NCBI RefSeq assembly: GCF_020921035.1
Contig: NC_063156.1
Location: forward strand, 28,196,283 to 28,260,282
Length of the DNA stretch: 64,000 nt
From: Rhodamnia argentea
Taxonomy: Eukaryota; Streptophyta; Magnoliopsida; Myrtales; Myrtaceae
Direction: 5' to 3'
Shown in pieces: positions 1-12,074 of this stretch. The notes below the pieces were generated by a model. The model saw nothing but the letters and a program-made list of their open reading frames with translations. It was not told the DNA's origin and searched no databases. A program made the position numbers and the translations under genes. How positions within the stretch are numbered: position 1 is the first letter of the stretch; each line of letters opens with the position of its first letter.

Positions 1-7
1 TCTTTGT

Positions 8-617
8 GGAAAAAGCACCAAAAAAGTCACCAATACATTATATTGATACAAATTTAGTCATAAACATTTTGATTGGATTAACTTAGTCTTTAACTTTTTG
101 AATTTGCATTAATTCCGTCCATTCGATTAATTTTGGTCGAAGGTTGTTGACATTATGCTGCCATTCGACGTGGAACTTTTTTACATTTTTTTAAAAAATG
201 AATTTCATTTTATTTTCTTTCATTCTAATATGCAAGGGTAGGGCCAACAAGCTCTCGCTGGCCACTAACGAGGGTCACAGACTTCACCCAAGCCCTCGCC
301 GGATCTAGGCGAGGGCCGCCTTGCCCGTGACCGACGAGGGAGAGGGCTCCGTCGCATCACCGGCCAAAAGGAAAAAAAAAAAAGAACAAAAATTATAAAA
401 TATTTAAATAATTATAAAAAAAAAAAATGTCAACATCCACGTCGATCGTGCTACATAAAATGACCAACGTCTACGTCAGCGTTTTGTGAGCAAAATTGGA
501 TGGATAGATTGAATTGGCATGAATGGAAAAATTTTAGGAATAAATTGATCCAATTTAAAGATTTAGAACTGAATCGGTAACAATACAATACGTTTAAGAC
601 ACTTTTGATATTTTCCC
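8..617. mobile_element. MITE-like element with long imperfect terminal inverted repeats (family A)
   Basis: The left end begins with GGAAAAAGCACC and a run resembling 'rest of sentence' AT-rich sequence; the reverse complement of the right end (about 540-617) reads similarly, with GGAAAATATCAAAAGTG and a comparable series of TTTAGT/TTCAGT words. The middle (about 235-360) is GC-rich with CTCGCC words. It has no coding capacity. The same architecture recurs at 4817-5450 and probably from 63145 onward. No clean target-site duplication was found, so the superfamily is left open. Confidence 0.6.
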
Positions 618-798
618 CCTTTTTTAGGGACTTGACCTATTTTAAGATTTGTGAGACTGTTACAAACTGAGATAGGTCCCATTCCTCATTGTGAAAGATA
701 AGTACCCATATGATATACCTATGCTATCTAGCTTCTAGATATTTGAAATATTATTGATCGACAATTTTCATTGAAAGATAAGGTATGGACACCATTCT

Positions 799-951
799 TA
801 AAAATGACCGCTTGCATCGTTTGTAAAAAAATAAATGAAAAATACTTTCATCGTTAACGAAAATTTTTAGATATATAAATTGTTATTGATAATGAAAATA
901 TTTTCATTGACTTAACATTTCATTCGATATAAGCGATTATTTTTAAAACAA
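799..951. mobile_element. Small foldback (palindromic) element, family B
   Basis: The left arm TAAAAATGACCGCTTGCATCG and the right arm CGATATAAGCGATTATTTTTAA are imperfect inverted repeats around an AT-rich core. Related foldbacks occur at 15469-15643 and 15761-15970. It is non-coding. Confidence 0.45.
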
Positions 952-964
952 ACGCATATTCTTG

Positions 965-1716
965 TATCACAGTTCGACAAAATCCTCACACAAGGATGAA
1001 CCGTGATACGACCAACCGACCATGCCATGATGCATTCAACAAACCAATTCATGACCGGGAAAAAGGCTCGACCAGCATCGATCCATCTTGGCCGAGCAGG
1101 TGAATCGGCGAACGAGTCAGTACATGAATCACTGCATGAATCAATGTTCAGTTTGCATGATCCAACGCACGATGCAACGCATGAGCAGGGCGAACTAGTG
1201 CATCAACCAGCGACTGATCCGCATGGTGTCGTGAACCCTGCAGCGAACCACCCAACGAGCGAGCGGGCAGACGAAGAGGCACAACGATCGCTCGACTCCC
1301 CTAGCCTTCCGGAACGTCCATGGGACAGCCCAGACAATGATCTAGCCATGGGGGAGTCGAAAAGACTCACAATGGGACGAATCATGTAGGACAAAGAATG
1401 GGAAACTCAAACAAGCAAGACAAAGAGAATAAGACGAACAAGAAAAGACAAAATAGAGGAGCCCAATAGGCCATCCGAAAATTTGCTCACCCCTACATTG
1501 TAACTCACATTGTACACATCAATCAGTGCAATAGACCCCCATTTCTCTCCCACGGTTCACTCTCTCTTGGTTCCATCTCTTTCCTCTGCTACTCGAGTGT
1601 GCGCGAGCGAACGAACGAACGAACGATTCTCGGGGCCAAGACGTGACGCCAGCAAAACATCACCCAAATAGCCTCGAGTCAACGCGCGATCATGGTTCGA
1701 ACGCCAGTCTGTGACA
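965..1716. mobile_element. Probable solo LTR fossil
   Basis: An approximately 752-bp block is bounded by an imperfect 8-bp inverted terminal motif (TATCACAG...CTGTGACA) and flanked on both sides by the direct repeat CTTG (961-964 and 1717-1720). Near its 3' part it has a CT-rich leader-like stretch and a (GAAC)n run (about 1609-1624), as often seen in plant LTRs. No internal region or coding domain is attached, so it reads as a solo LTR left by recombination. The family is probably Ty3/Gypsy-like, but this is inferred only from size and ends. The 128-codon open frame inside it has no recognisable domain. Confidence 0.5.
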
Positions 1717-2160
1717 CTTGCCTAATTGCTCCTAATGAAGTAGTGACGTGGCGAGTTGACGAGATGGACGCGTATCGCTACCGCTCAAAGCGGAAGTGTG
1801 GACACAAGAGGGACAAGTGCCGTCGGTGGCGGACAAGACCTGACACATGCCCCCGTACGTTTCCTTTCCCGCTGAAGCCGCCCCATGATGAACCCCAGTT
1901 CCTTCTCTTCCCTAGCCTTTTTTTTTTTATTTGGCGGAGGATAATTGATTTTAAAAATACGTATGTTTTTTTACAAATTTATTATCAATTAGTCAACATA
2001 AATATTTCTCTTGTTGGTTTCGGTCACGAACAACTCAATCCTAAATCCACTATAAGGATGTCATTTCGAGTAACGTTGTCCACGTGTCACGTCAGTAATT
2101 CACTTAGGACTATATTGGCAAAATTAATAATTTTAAGTTTGAATTGACATTCGAAGATTT
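1717..2160. other. Intergenic, no gene seen
   Basis: GC-rich to about 1900, then AT-rich. The open frame 1692-2147 is low-complexity after residue 70 and matches no family I recognise. Confidence 0.5.
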
Positions 2161-2414
2161 TGTGAGCCATTGCCAACTATTTTAAAAACCGAAACTGGTA
2201 GATGAATGCTTGATTTATTTTTTAAACATTCTAACACTCACCCTCACATGTATGTTGGACTTTGGCCTTAGTCTAAAGCGTGGGAATATGAAATTGAAGG
2301 GACAAATAGGAGACTGGAATATTTGAATTCGGGAGCTCATGCTTTGATATCATGTGAGATTTTGTTAGACTGCTGTCAAATAAAGGCATAGTTTATTGTT
2401 TAAACATTCTAACA
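2161..2414 (-). mobile_element. SMART/TRIM-like miniature LTR element fossil
   Basis: Read on the minus strand, a terminal repeat of about 62 bp (2414-2353) starts with TGTTAGAATGTTTAAA. It is followed directly by a primer-binding-site-like TGATATCAAAGC (2352-2341), close to the TGGTATCAGAGC motif matching initiator Met-tRNA. A purine-rich tract lies just before a second, diverged terminal repeat (2236-2161) that again starts TGTTAGAATGTTTAAA. There is no coding region, as expected for the SMART group of very small plant LTR elements. The repeats are clearly diverged, so it is an old, inactive copy. No target-site duplication was recognised. Confidence 0.5.
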
Positions 2415-3354
2415 CGTACATTAAATTTAAAGATTGAATCGGCTACTATCCCTATATTTAAGGTTGGATGCGTGACTCAAATGGCCCATGGCACAAGGTA
2501 CAAGTACAGAGAGCAAAGTGCATTTGGATCATGTTTTCGTGTTGTCTCACGGTCATGTCAATTGAATTTGGTGTCGAAGAGACTTGATTAGAAGATCTGT
2601 AAAATCATAAAGGCTTAATTGTACAAATTAAAAGTACCCGAACTTGATAAGAGAACACGCGAAAGTATAAGGACGAAAAGTTGAATAAATAGATCATAAT
2701 TAACAGCAGAGGAGTACAAGGGACATTAATAACTAATTGATTTTGTAGATTAGTTTTTATGATTCTTGATATTGTTGGACGAAGGTGTCTGGTAAGCGCC
2801 TCAAACTTTATTAGCACAATTACTATTGCATCCTCTCCGGTTATCTCATCTTTGACTAGGACAAAGAGAGACAGTTGCCTTTCAAATTGGGAAATTAGCA
2901 TTAATAATTCATAATTTTTTGCTCAATGTGTAATATCATCTTTTGACTTTTTATTCGTTTAATATGGTCTTAAAACTATTCTCAAATGTTCAATAGGGTC
3001 CTCAAAATTTTAATTTATCCAATCAAATTCCTTAACTTTTCATAATGAAGTCAAGTCATTCGTTCGATACCACTCACAAGTTTTTATAACTGCACGATTA
3101 CTCTAATTTAGGAACATACTTTTCATTTCAATCATTTTCCTAAATCAACAGAGAAATATGCTATCTTTTCTTCGCCTTTTTACTTTTTGGTTCGTATGAA
3201 TAGTAATACTATTCAATTAAAACACGTTTTAGCTTATGATCTCAGTAACGGTGAAAGTAGAAACTTATTTAGAATGGCATCGGGTTGATATTCCTGCTTT
3301 TTTAAGTCTAAGCGCTTCTTTCATCAAAAAAGTCTAAGCGCTTCCATAATAATA
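2415..3354. other. Intergenic, AT-rich; possible inverted-repeat element remnants
   Basis: The stretch 2910-3130 has the alternating words seen in the small inverted-repeat elements of this window (similar in style to 21224-21601), but its ends could not be fixed. No gene is visible. Confidence 0.4.
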
Positions 3355-4626
3355 TCTAGAAGAGATTAGATACTTCATTACAAGGTTGTCCTGTAATGCT
3401 GCAAGATTTACAATTTTCTTTTGTTTGGTTTTATCTCATCTTATTCTATTTATTTTTGTCAAAATCCTATTGTACAAGGCTGTCTTGTAATTTTTTTTTT
3501 TGGGCCGGTTCTGTCTTATCCTATTATATATATATTTTTGTCAAAATCCTATTCTGCAAGGCTGTCGTGTAATTTTTTTTTGTGTTTGGTTCTATATTAT
3601 CATATTTTATTTTACAAGCCACATTGTGTATGCTATGTGCTATGTGCAGGTTCGTTTCCACTCCAATTTCTGAGAAGATGGAGAATCGAACTTCGATCCC
3701 TTCCCATGAAGTGGGAAGGGTGGCCACGGGGGCAAGCCAAAGTGAAATGAAGATCACATAGCTCAATGCTCATAATATTTTCTCCGGACAAAGAAAACAG
3801 TTTGAGATCAAACCTTCTAGAGGTGGCACAACTCCCAACTTAACCGTGATGTTTTAGAGCTACATATCAGAACAAGAATGTTGTTCCATTGATGAAGCAG
3901 CTCAGGGCCTCAGGCTCACGCACAGCTGTGGAGCTAGTTCCATTTTTCACTTTCGTCTTCTTCGGCAAATCGCCGTGAGCATTTCAGGCCACTCATACCA
4001 CACTCTCACGGTCTCGCAGTAGATGTGGTTCCTTGCATGGAGTGCAGCAATGCCTGGCGTGGCAATAGTACGTCAGGATATGAGTACACCCAGGTTATAT
4101 ATGTTCTTCTGTTTTTCCCATGTTCTTCTGCGTTCCCCGGTGATGTGAAGCTCGTCATTTCATCTGATTGAGCATGCATAACGTAGACAAAAGCCCAAAC
4201 GATCACCATCTTAAGGCGCTAATTGAGAAAGTGATGTGAAGGACTGATCCAAGACAATGATATGAACCAAGGAGAAGTCGGGTCCTTCAACGGAACTGAC
4301 TTTAAGTAAACCGAACAGTCTTCTTCCCGAAAAGGTTGCGCGGTATACTCGACAGGTTGAAGCCCGGATAGTCGCTCTACCTGCTCTGCGAATGGTCAAG
4401 GAAAACTACCGTCTGGGTTTGAGGCAACTAACTTTTCTTAATACTTCCTTAGAAAGTAGCTTAGTCGAATGAGACCAGTCATTTCATCTGAACCAACAAC
4501 AGTTATCAATCCCATTAGAAGTTTAATTATCCCGACCCGTCTTCAACTTCGAAATCATGGTTACAGGGAATGAGGAGTTCAGTGAGATAAATGCGAAGCC
4601 AAACCGATCAGAAATCCTAGGTTAGA
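3355..4626 (+). pseudogene. Truncated duplicate of the 3' part of the PPR gene
   Basis: This block is collinear with intron 8 to exon 12 of the PPR gene at 10070-11330. Matches include: 3365-3415 to 10080-10120; 3741-4050 to 10122-10470 (end of intron 8 plus exon 9); 4195-4340 to exon 10; 4346-4435 to exon 11; and 4557-4620 to exon 12. Intron sequence is shared, so it arose from genomic DNA and not from mRNA. Exon 10 jumps directly into the end of intron 10 plus exon 11, about 33 bp of exon 12 is missing, and codons are shifted in several places, so no protein can be made. A block at about 3417-3740 is absent from the parent and includes a tandem repeat. The copy lies about 6 kb upstream of its parent in the same orientation. 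Confidence 0.88.
3379..3620. repeat. Tandem repeat (about 80-95 bp unit) inside the PPR pseudogene
   Basis: The words TACAAGGTTGTCCTGTAAT (3379), TACAAGGCTGTCTTGTAAT (3473) and TGCAAGGCTGTCGTGTAAT (3553) recur. The latter two are preceded by TTTTTGTCAAAATCCTATT and GTTCTGTCTTATCC-like sequence, and a partial unit continues to about 3620. The first word is native PPR intron sequence, so the repeat may have grown from it. Confidence 0.6.
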
Positions 4627-4816
4627 AGTGATTCATCATGCTCAAACATGAGCCCATCGTTTAATCGTAACTTTGAAGGGTACAAAGTCGCCTAGGAGTT
4701 CATTGCACTCCAAGGAGCTTCTCGCCGAAGTCTTACCTCGGTGTCGGTGAGAGGTAAGAGAGATCATGATCAGTCTATGCAAATAGAGTTTTCGACTCCC
4801 TCGCTATACACGCGCA
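4627..4816. other. Spacer without recognised feature
   Basis: This lies between the end of PPR homology and the next inverted-repeat element. I see nothing assignable. Confidence 0.4.
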
Positions 4817-5450
4817 GGAAAAATTACCAAAAAAGTTTTAAATCCATTGCAATTGTGTCAATTTAGTCCTAAATATTTTTTTTTGTCAATTCAGTTCTAA
4901 ACATTTTGCAATTGTGCCAATTTAGTTCATTCGGTGAATTTTGGCCTGCCGGCGCCGACGTGGACGCCGACCTAATATTTTAATATTTTTTGAATTTTTT
5001 TGAATTTTTCTTTTCTCTTTTTTTTCTTCCCTTTCCCTTTCACCTTCCCCTTCCTTGTTATACCTCCAGCCGGTTGTCGGACCTTGGTAATCAGCCGGAG
5101 GATGACCGACAAGGCTCTCGATGGCCTCGCCCAGCAATGGTGAGGTTGAGTCTTGCCATGGCGAGAGCCTAGTCGGTCGTTGGAGGTCGGGAGACCGGCC
5201 GGAGGGAGAACAAGGAAGGGGAACGGAGAGGGGAAGGGAAAAGGGAAAAATTAAAAAGAAAATCAAAAATCAAAAAAATTATTAAAATAATAGGTCGTCA
5301 CCGACCAGCACGCATGTCAGATCTGGCCACCAAAATTTACCGGATGGAATGAATTGACACAATTACAAAAGCTTAGAATTAAATCGGAAAAAAAAAGGAT
5401 TGAATTGGCATAATTATAATAAATTTAGAACTATTTTGATAATTTTCCCC
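4817..5450. mobile_element. MITE-like element with long terminal inverted repeats (family A)
   Basis: The left arm (4817-4940) starts GGAAAAATTACCAAAAAAG and carries repeated TTTAGTCCTAAA/TTCAGTTCTAAA words. The reverse complement of the right arm (about 5330-5450) reads GGGGAAAATTATCAAAATAG with the same words, giving inverted ends of more than 60 bp. The core (5060-5210) is GC-rich. There is no transposase, and the open frames inside are chance. The flanks TACACGCGC and GTACGCACG hint at a 9-bp target-site duplication but do not match well. Confidence 0.65.
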
Positions 5451-6334
5451 GTACGCACGTACATATGTATCGTCGGATTTAAGAAACTATATGGAGGTAG
5501 AAACTATATGGAGGTATGTGCTCTGCTTTTGTGGGGGTTATGCAAGACTTTTACTGTGGATTGACTTGTTTTTTGGGGAATATGAACATATTTGGCATCT
5601 CTATTTCATGATATGATAAGTGTCAAACTGATCAACTGGCCGTAAAAAATGATGTGGATTGCAGAGAGAGAATATATGTGTCATAGCCTATAGCAAATGC
5701 ACAAACACTTGACGAAGTAAAAATCACAAGCCCCAAATTCGGGCGATATGGCCGCCGGACATTGTTGTCGAATGATATGGATAAAATTTAGCCGACGTGA
5801 ACATCCATGTCGGAAATAGACGTTGTTTATATCGGTTAAGATTTTCCACGGACATCCATGTAGGCATCTGTATGTTTGTTTTTTTAAGATCGTATTTTGG
5901 TGGACGGATTTAGCGTCGGAGGAACTTGATAAGAAAGTTTTTGAAAAGACATTTATTTAATTGGATAAATTAGAAAAGGCGTGAAAGCACGTGCACCCAA
6001 AAGTAGAATTGGTAAATCATATTTAGAAGCGAATAATTAGTAATCTCGCAGAATAATTATACTAATCATTATTCGAAAAAGGTGTCTTGAAGGCGGCTTA
6101 AAACTTTATCATGACAATTACTATTTTATCCCCTCAAAGTAATCAAATCTTCGACAGTGGCAAAAAGACAAACCTGCCTGTCAAATTCGATCCCCAATCT
6201 GACCCCAAAAAAAAAAAGATCCCAAATAAATAATAAAAAATCGATCCAAAATGTCCAAAATTGTTTCAAAAGCGCGAATTGCCAACGACTGAAAAACGCT
6301 CACTTCTTGACCACCGGAAAACGGTTGGCTTAGA
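5451..6334. other. Upstream region of the PPR gene
   Basis: AT-rich non-coding sequence with no recognised element. The last few hundred bases should include the promoter and 5' leader of the PPR gene, but no clear TATA box or cap site could be fixed. Confidence 0.4.
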
Positions 6335-9300
6335 ATGAGAGCGCTCGTCATCCTCGGCTCCACCACCACCGCCACCGCCACATCTCCACCTCCTCCCTAT
6401 CGCCACCAACACCACCACCGCTCCACCAGGCCTCCTTCTCTGTCCCGATCACCCCCGCCCTCTATCTCCACCGTCCACTCCCTCCCCCCTCCCTCTCCGC
6501 CCTCCGTTGCGACCCCAAGCCCCAGCTCCGCACCCTCGCGGACCTCGCCTCCCGCCTCGCCGGCGACGGCCGCCTCGACGACTTCGCTGCGGTGGCGGAC
6601 CACGTGGTCGCCTCCGGTGCCGAGGTTTCGCTGTTCGTGGCGGAGCTGGATGCCGAGCTCGTGGGGAAGGGGTTGGCTCGAGGCCTCGGGGAAGGGAAGC
6701 TGTGGTGCTTCGTCGAGGCGCTGCGGATGGTGGAGAAGCTGGGGATTTCGCCGGCAAAGGTTGTTGACGGCGCGGCCATGAATTTGCTGGGGAAGGAGTG
6801 CGATCGGTTGATGGACTGCGGCGATGTGAAGTCATTGGTCCAGGTGATGGAGATTCTCGCAGGTGATTAATTAGGTCATCATGACACATTTCTGTTAATT
6901 CTGAAATGTGGGTTTGAAATGAGATAGCTTTAAGATCGCGAAATCATTACTTGCCTCTACAGAGGCGAACTATAAATGTTGATAAATTGGATTTTGGAAG
7001 CTGTAGTTTCTGATACTAATTGAGACTGAGAGATAGTGTTGGGGGAAAGACAGCGGTTGAACGGAGTAAACTCAGAGAAATTGTCTGCACTCGTAAAATT
7101 CTTTGCAACTTATGATTCTGGTTGTTAATTTTCTGTCAAGTTGTACTCTTGTTATCGAGTGACTGATGTTTCTTCGTTCGCTGTTAGGTTTCAAATTTCC
7201 TGTCAGAGAGTTAGTGAATCCCGCCGATGTAATCAGAGCGTCGATTGATCAACGCAGTCCGAATTTGGCCATTAGGTATGTTATGTAGTTCATTCCACAC
7301 CAGTGGCTCTTATAAGGTTCAAGCTTCTACTCTTGATTCTTGAATATGCTGTTTTAGAGTGTTGGCTGAAATTTTCTTGCTTTGGTTCTTGGTGGGTGAC
7401 TCCGATTATAACTCAAGTTGTCGGTCTGATGCTTCAGCCACTGCCATTTTGCAGATATGCATGCATCTTTCCACATGCACAAATATTGTTCTGCACTATC
7501 ATACACGAATTTGGGAAGAAAGGGGATCTGGTATCCGCATTGAAAGCCTATGAAGCCTGCAAGAAAAGCTCGAACGGCCCTAATATGTTTGTCTACCGCA
7601 AAATAATTGATGTTTGCGGTCTATGTGGTGATGCTGAGGAATCCAGGCACATTTGTGAGGTAACCGACTTGCCTTACCCTCTGAAATTTAACTTAACATG
7701 ACATGTGTGCTACGAAACTCTTGTTAATGGTTCTTCTTATCCATGATCTATATTCTTCTTAAATGACGTAAACTTAACGCTTTAAGCATTTTGAGCTTTT
7801 TAATCAATAAGATACAGACTGAGGCGAAGGCTCTTTCAAAAGCCACTTGAGGAGTTTTTGCTCGTTGATAATAGGATTTTTGTTTATCCGAGATCCAGAA
7901 AGGATATCAAGGGCTTTCAATCATAGGAATGAAGAATATGAGCAAAGTTCATAAGATTGCGACAGTAGTCATGGTGACAGGAGTTGCGAGAAAAACTACA
8001 CAGTTGACCATAGGAAAGTTGATCACTTATCATACGACAGCTAGAGCAACCATTTCCATAGCTGTTCACGGTGTTACGTAACTACTAAAGCTGATGAGCA
8101 CAACCTAAAATGACCAAGGCAATTGGTTTAAGGGTTCGTGTAGTTTTCAGAGTGATAGAAGTGCATTTGGCAATTTGCAAGTTTGCTCTAGGTTTCGTTG
8201 TATGATCTTTTAATTCGGAATTCCTCAAACACATCCAGGCTCGATGTGTGCTCCATGAATCACAGCTTTCTCATGTTTGCCATGCTGCTGCAGGAATTGC
8301 TTAATCAGGGTATCGTTCCAAATATCTATGTTTTCAACAGCTTAATGAACGTTAATGCCCATGATTTGAGCTACACATTGCACATATACAAAACTATGCA
8401 GGTAAATCAGCTCTCTCTCAATTTATGAGAGAGCTATTTTTTCTCTAATTAAGTCGACAAGAAATTTATTGGTCATACCAACGGAAAATCCTACCGACCA
8501 AATTTATTAGCGCAGAATGTTGGTGTCGCTCCGGACATGGCAACCTATAATATCCTTTTGAAGGCATGCTGCCTGGCTGGAAGAGTTGATTTGGCCAAAG
8601 AAATATATCAGGAAGTGCGTGACCTAGAATCGACGAGGGTGTTAAAGTTGGACGTATTCACATACAGCACGATTATTAAGGTCCATCTTCTCAAGTGACT
8701 GAAGGTTCCCACCCATTAAAAGTGAAATTTGTTCTGGTCGATTCTCCATGAAGTATCTGATATTTGGATTATATAAATTTTCAGGTATTTGCAGATGCAA
8801 AAATGTGGCAGATGGCTCTACAGATTAAGGATGACATGCTTCGTGCGGGCGTTACTCCTAATACAGTCACGTGGTCATCACTGATTAGTGCCTGTGCTAA
8901 AGCTGGTCTGGTAGAGCAGTCAATTCAGTTGTTCGAGGAAATGCTTCTGGCTGGTTGTGAACCAAATTCACGGTGTTGCAACATCCTCTTACATGCTTGT
9001 GTTGAGGCATGCCAGTATGATAGGGCTTTCCGTCTGTTCCAGGCCTGGAAGGACAGGAAAGTGGCAAAGACTTCAGGTAGAGACCGTGGCAGCAGAAAAC
9101 AGAGCCTGTTGAGCATGGTTCGCCAGAAAGAAAATTCTAGTCATACACTGGAAAATGCATCCAAGACACGTCACACAAGCTTTGTTAAGAGATATCCTTT
9201 TTCACCTACAACAGCCACCTATAATATCTTGATGAAAGCCTGTGGAACTGACTATCGCCGTGCAAAAGCTCTGATGGAGGAAATGAAGGCAGCTGGACTT

Positions 9301-11523
9301 ACTCCTAATCACATAAGCTGGTCAATTTTGATTGATCTATGTGGAGGCTCAGGGAATGTGGAGGGTGCACTGCAGGTAGAGAATCATTTCATCTGATATA
9401 CTCAGTGCGGATGCATCATCTTTCACATAGCTGACAGGGCACAAATGTTAGGTAGGGACTAGAATTGAACATTAACGAGCCCATTAACCTCTTGTCGTGT
9501 GTCTATTTTATTAACTGTTGCATATCAATGCTAATTGGGTGCAACAGATGTTCCAATCAATCTTCTATCATAATGTTTATCAAATGTTAAAGTCTAAATT
9601 TTTTCTGTTTATTAAGTCGACACTGATATGATTCACATACTTATAGTGACGACTAATGTCTTGCGCATATGATGCAGCTCTTGAAAATGATGCGTGCTGC
9701 CAAGATCCAACCTGATGTAATTGCCTATACAACAGCTATTAAGGTTAGAGTCTTTTCACCATTTATGTTTAAACTGTTGTCCTTAATAGGTTTGCACCTT
9801 GAAGTGCTCTATTTGATTTTGAACTCCCCAGACTTTGATGCATCACATTCCACAGATTTGCGTGAATGGCAGACAGCTAAAGCTGGCATTCTCTTTATAT
9901 GAAGGGATGAAAAGGTATCAAGTTGAGCCAAATTTGGTAAGTGGCTTTATGCTGGTAGATGATAACTTGACACGTGTCTTTTCTCTAGTATGAATATTCA
10001 CTGTCCTGCTGCTGAAATTAAACAAGTTTCAGATGATTCTGAAAACTGATCTGATTGAGCAGGTCTAAGGAGAGATAATATACTTCAAGACTAGCTGTCC
10101 TATAATGCTGCAAGATTAACAATTGAAATGAAAATGAATATCTCAATGCTCATGTCATTTTCTCCACATGTGTCGATAGAAATGAGGACTCCATTGAATC
10201 AATCATTGGCAAAAGGAAACAGTTTCAAAGCAATCTTCTAAATGAGGCACAACTCCCAACTTGATCGTCATGTTTTGAAGCTACATATTACAATAAGCAT
10301 GTTCAATTGATAGTGCAGCTCAGGCTCACATGTACTTCTAGAGCTAGTTCCTACTATTTTTGTATCGTTAGGTAAATTGCTGTGAGCTTTTCAGGTGACA
10401 TATAACACACTTTTGAGGGCTCGCAGTAGATATGGTTCCTTGCATGAAGTGCAGCAATGCCTGGCAATATATCAGGATATGAGAAAAGCAGGGTATGTTC
10501 TTCTGTTTTTTCCCAGTGATATGATGCTCATTATTTCATCTGATTGAACATGCATACTGTAGGTACAAGCCCAATGATCACTACCTTAAGGCACTAATTG
10601 AGGAGTGGTGTGAAGGAGTGATCCAAGACAATGATATGAACCAAGGAGAAGTCAGTTCCTGCAATGGAACTGACTTAAGTAAACCGAACAGTCTTCTTCT
10701 TGAAAAGGTTGCAGTATACCTGCAGAGGAGCATTGCTGAAACCTTAGCAATTGATCTCCAGGGACTTTCAAAGGTACAAACTAAACCTGCCAACCAGAGC
10801 ACTCGCAGCAATATTCTTTTTTTTCTTTGGCAAATTCAAGCATTGGCTAATAATAGTATTATTGGCTTGTAGCATATGAGAATCAATCAATCAGTGCTAA
10901 TCTCTGCTCTGGTACACCTAGAATTAATTAGCTTCTAATGATTCAGTTACTTTTCTTGCTTGGACTGATTGGTCGGTCAACAAGGAGAAGTGACCTCTGT
11001 ATTCTCCTAACGAAAGTGTGGAATAATTTTCGACAGGTTGAAGCCCGGATAGTCGTTCTAGCTGTTCTGCGAATGATCAAGGAAAACTACAAACTTGGTA
11101 TGAGCCAACTACTTCCTTAAAACTTCTTTAGAAAGTACCTTAGTTTAATGAGATCAGGTGTTTCAGCTGAACCAATACCAGGTATCCATACCATTAGCAA
11201 TTTAATTATTCTGAGCCTTCTTCAACTTCGAAATCATGGTTACAGGGAATGAAGTCAATGATGACGTTTTGATCATCTTAGGAGTCAGTGAGATAAATGC
11301 AAAGCCAACCGATCAAAGATCCGAGGTCAAAGATGCAATTGTCAAATTACTAAAGAATGAGTTGGGGATTGATGTTCTCTTGATAGAACCCAGGTCAGGC
11401 AGGACTCCTCCCAGGGAGTCGGAAACCTCCACTAGGAGACCAGTTGTTCTCCAAAGACTAAAGTTGACTAGAAAGTCGTTGCATGACTGGTTGCGTGGAC
11501 GAGCAGTAGCCACTAGCAAGTAA
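6335..11523 (+). CDS. P-class pentatricopeptide repeat protein, chloroplastic (At5g02830-like)
   Basis: Twelve exons: 6335-6862, 7188-7275, 7455-7659, 8294-8401, 8516-8680, 8785-9375, 9678-9743, 9856-9936, 10395-10492, 10563-10773, 11037-11097 and 11246-11523, all GT-AG with matching phases after exon 1. The N-terminus is Ser/Thr/Pro-rich and fits a plastid transit peptide. From exon 3 onward there is a run of PPR motifs, for example NTVTWSSLISACAKAGLVEQ, ATYNILMKACG and DVIAYTTAIKICVNGRQLKL. The family binds organellar RNA, and P-class members usually stabilise or process transcripts. The start ATGAGAGCGCTC lies in frame 2, while the conserved sequence SLSALRCDPKPQLRTLADLA lies in frame 1. 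About one base appears to be missing in the C-rich stretch between about 6440 and 6490. With that base the product would be about 826 aa, the expected size. The gene faces SPO11-3 tail to tail, 551 bp apart. Confidence 0.92.
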
Positions 11524-12074
11524 GATTTATTCTTTGTAGAATCGTGAATTTTGGTGTATAGTTGCGTCTACATTTGTCCTGTGCTTTTAGTGAGTGATCA
11601 GGAAGAAAGATCAATAACAGTGTAGCTCCCAAAATATGAAATAAGAAAGATCCCCTTCTGTTCAACCATTTCCTGCTTATTTCCATTTATTCAGCTCTTT
11701 TTCGCTGTAAGCATCAGACATACCATTATAGTTCATCAGCGTTTGTCTATGCTAAAAATGAACTTTCAGAACCTCATTCACTTGACCCTGCTGCATAAGT
11801 GCAGGGGGGGCATTTGCTCATACTCGCATTACAACAAGGTTGTGGTATTGCTGGCTTACCAAAAGAGAGTTCAACACACATTTCAATAGACTCAAAAGAA
11901 GTTGCCCAGCTTCCAATTGATTTTCTCCTCCCATTCCAGTCAAACTAAACACAGTACCACGAAATCAAGTTCAATTATCTAAAGACATACAGAAGATAAG
12001 CCTCTCAACGACAACACTTTTCCATGAGCAAACACTATAATTACCAGAGCAAATGAGAATTGATCTCACTCTCC
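11524..12074. other. Shared 3' region between convergent PPR and SPO11-3 genes
   Basis: This 551-bp stretch must hold both 3' UTRs and polyadenylation sites. No other feature was seen. Confidence 0.5.

Noticed and set aside
1003-1389. 128-codon open frame as a gene
   Set aside because: It lies inside the probable solo LTR and has no domain, only short repeated CATGAATCA words.
6397-6889. Several minus-strand and alternate-frame open frames over PPR exon 1
   Set aside because: They are shadows caused by GC-rich, stop-poor sequence; the family match is on the plus strand.
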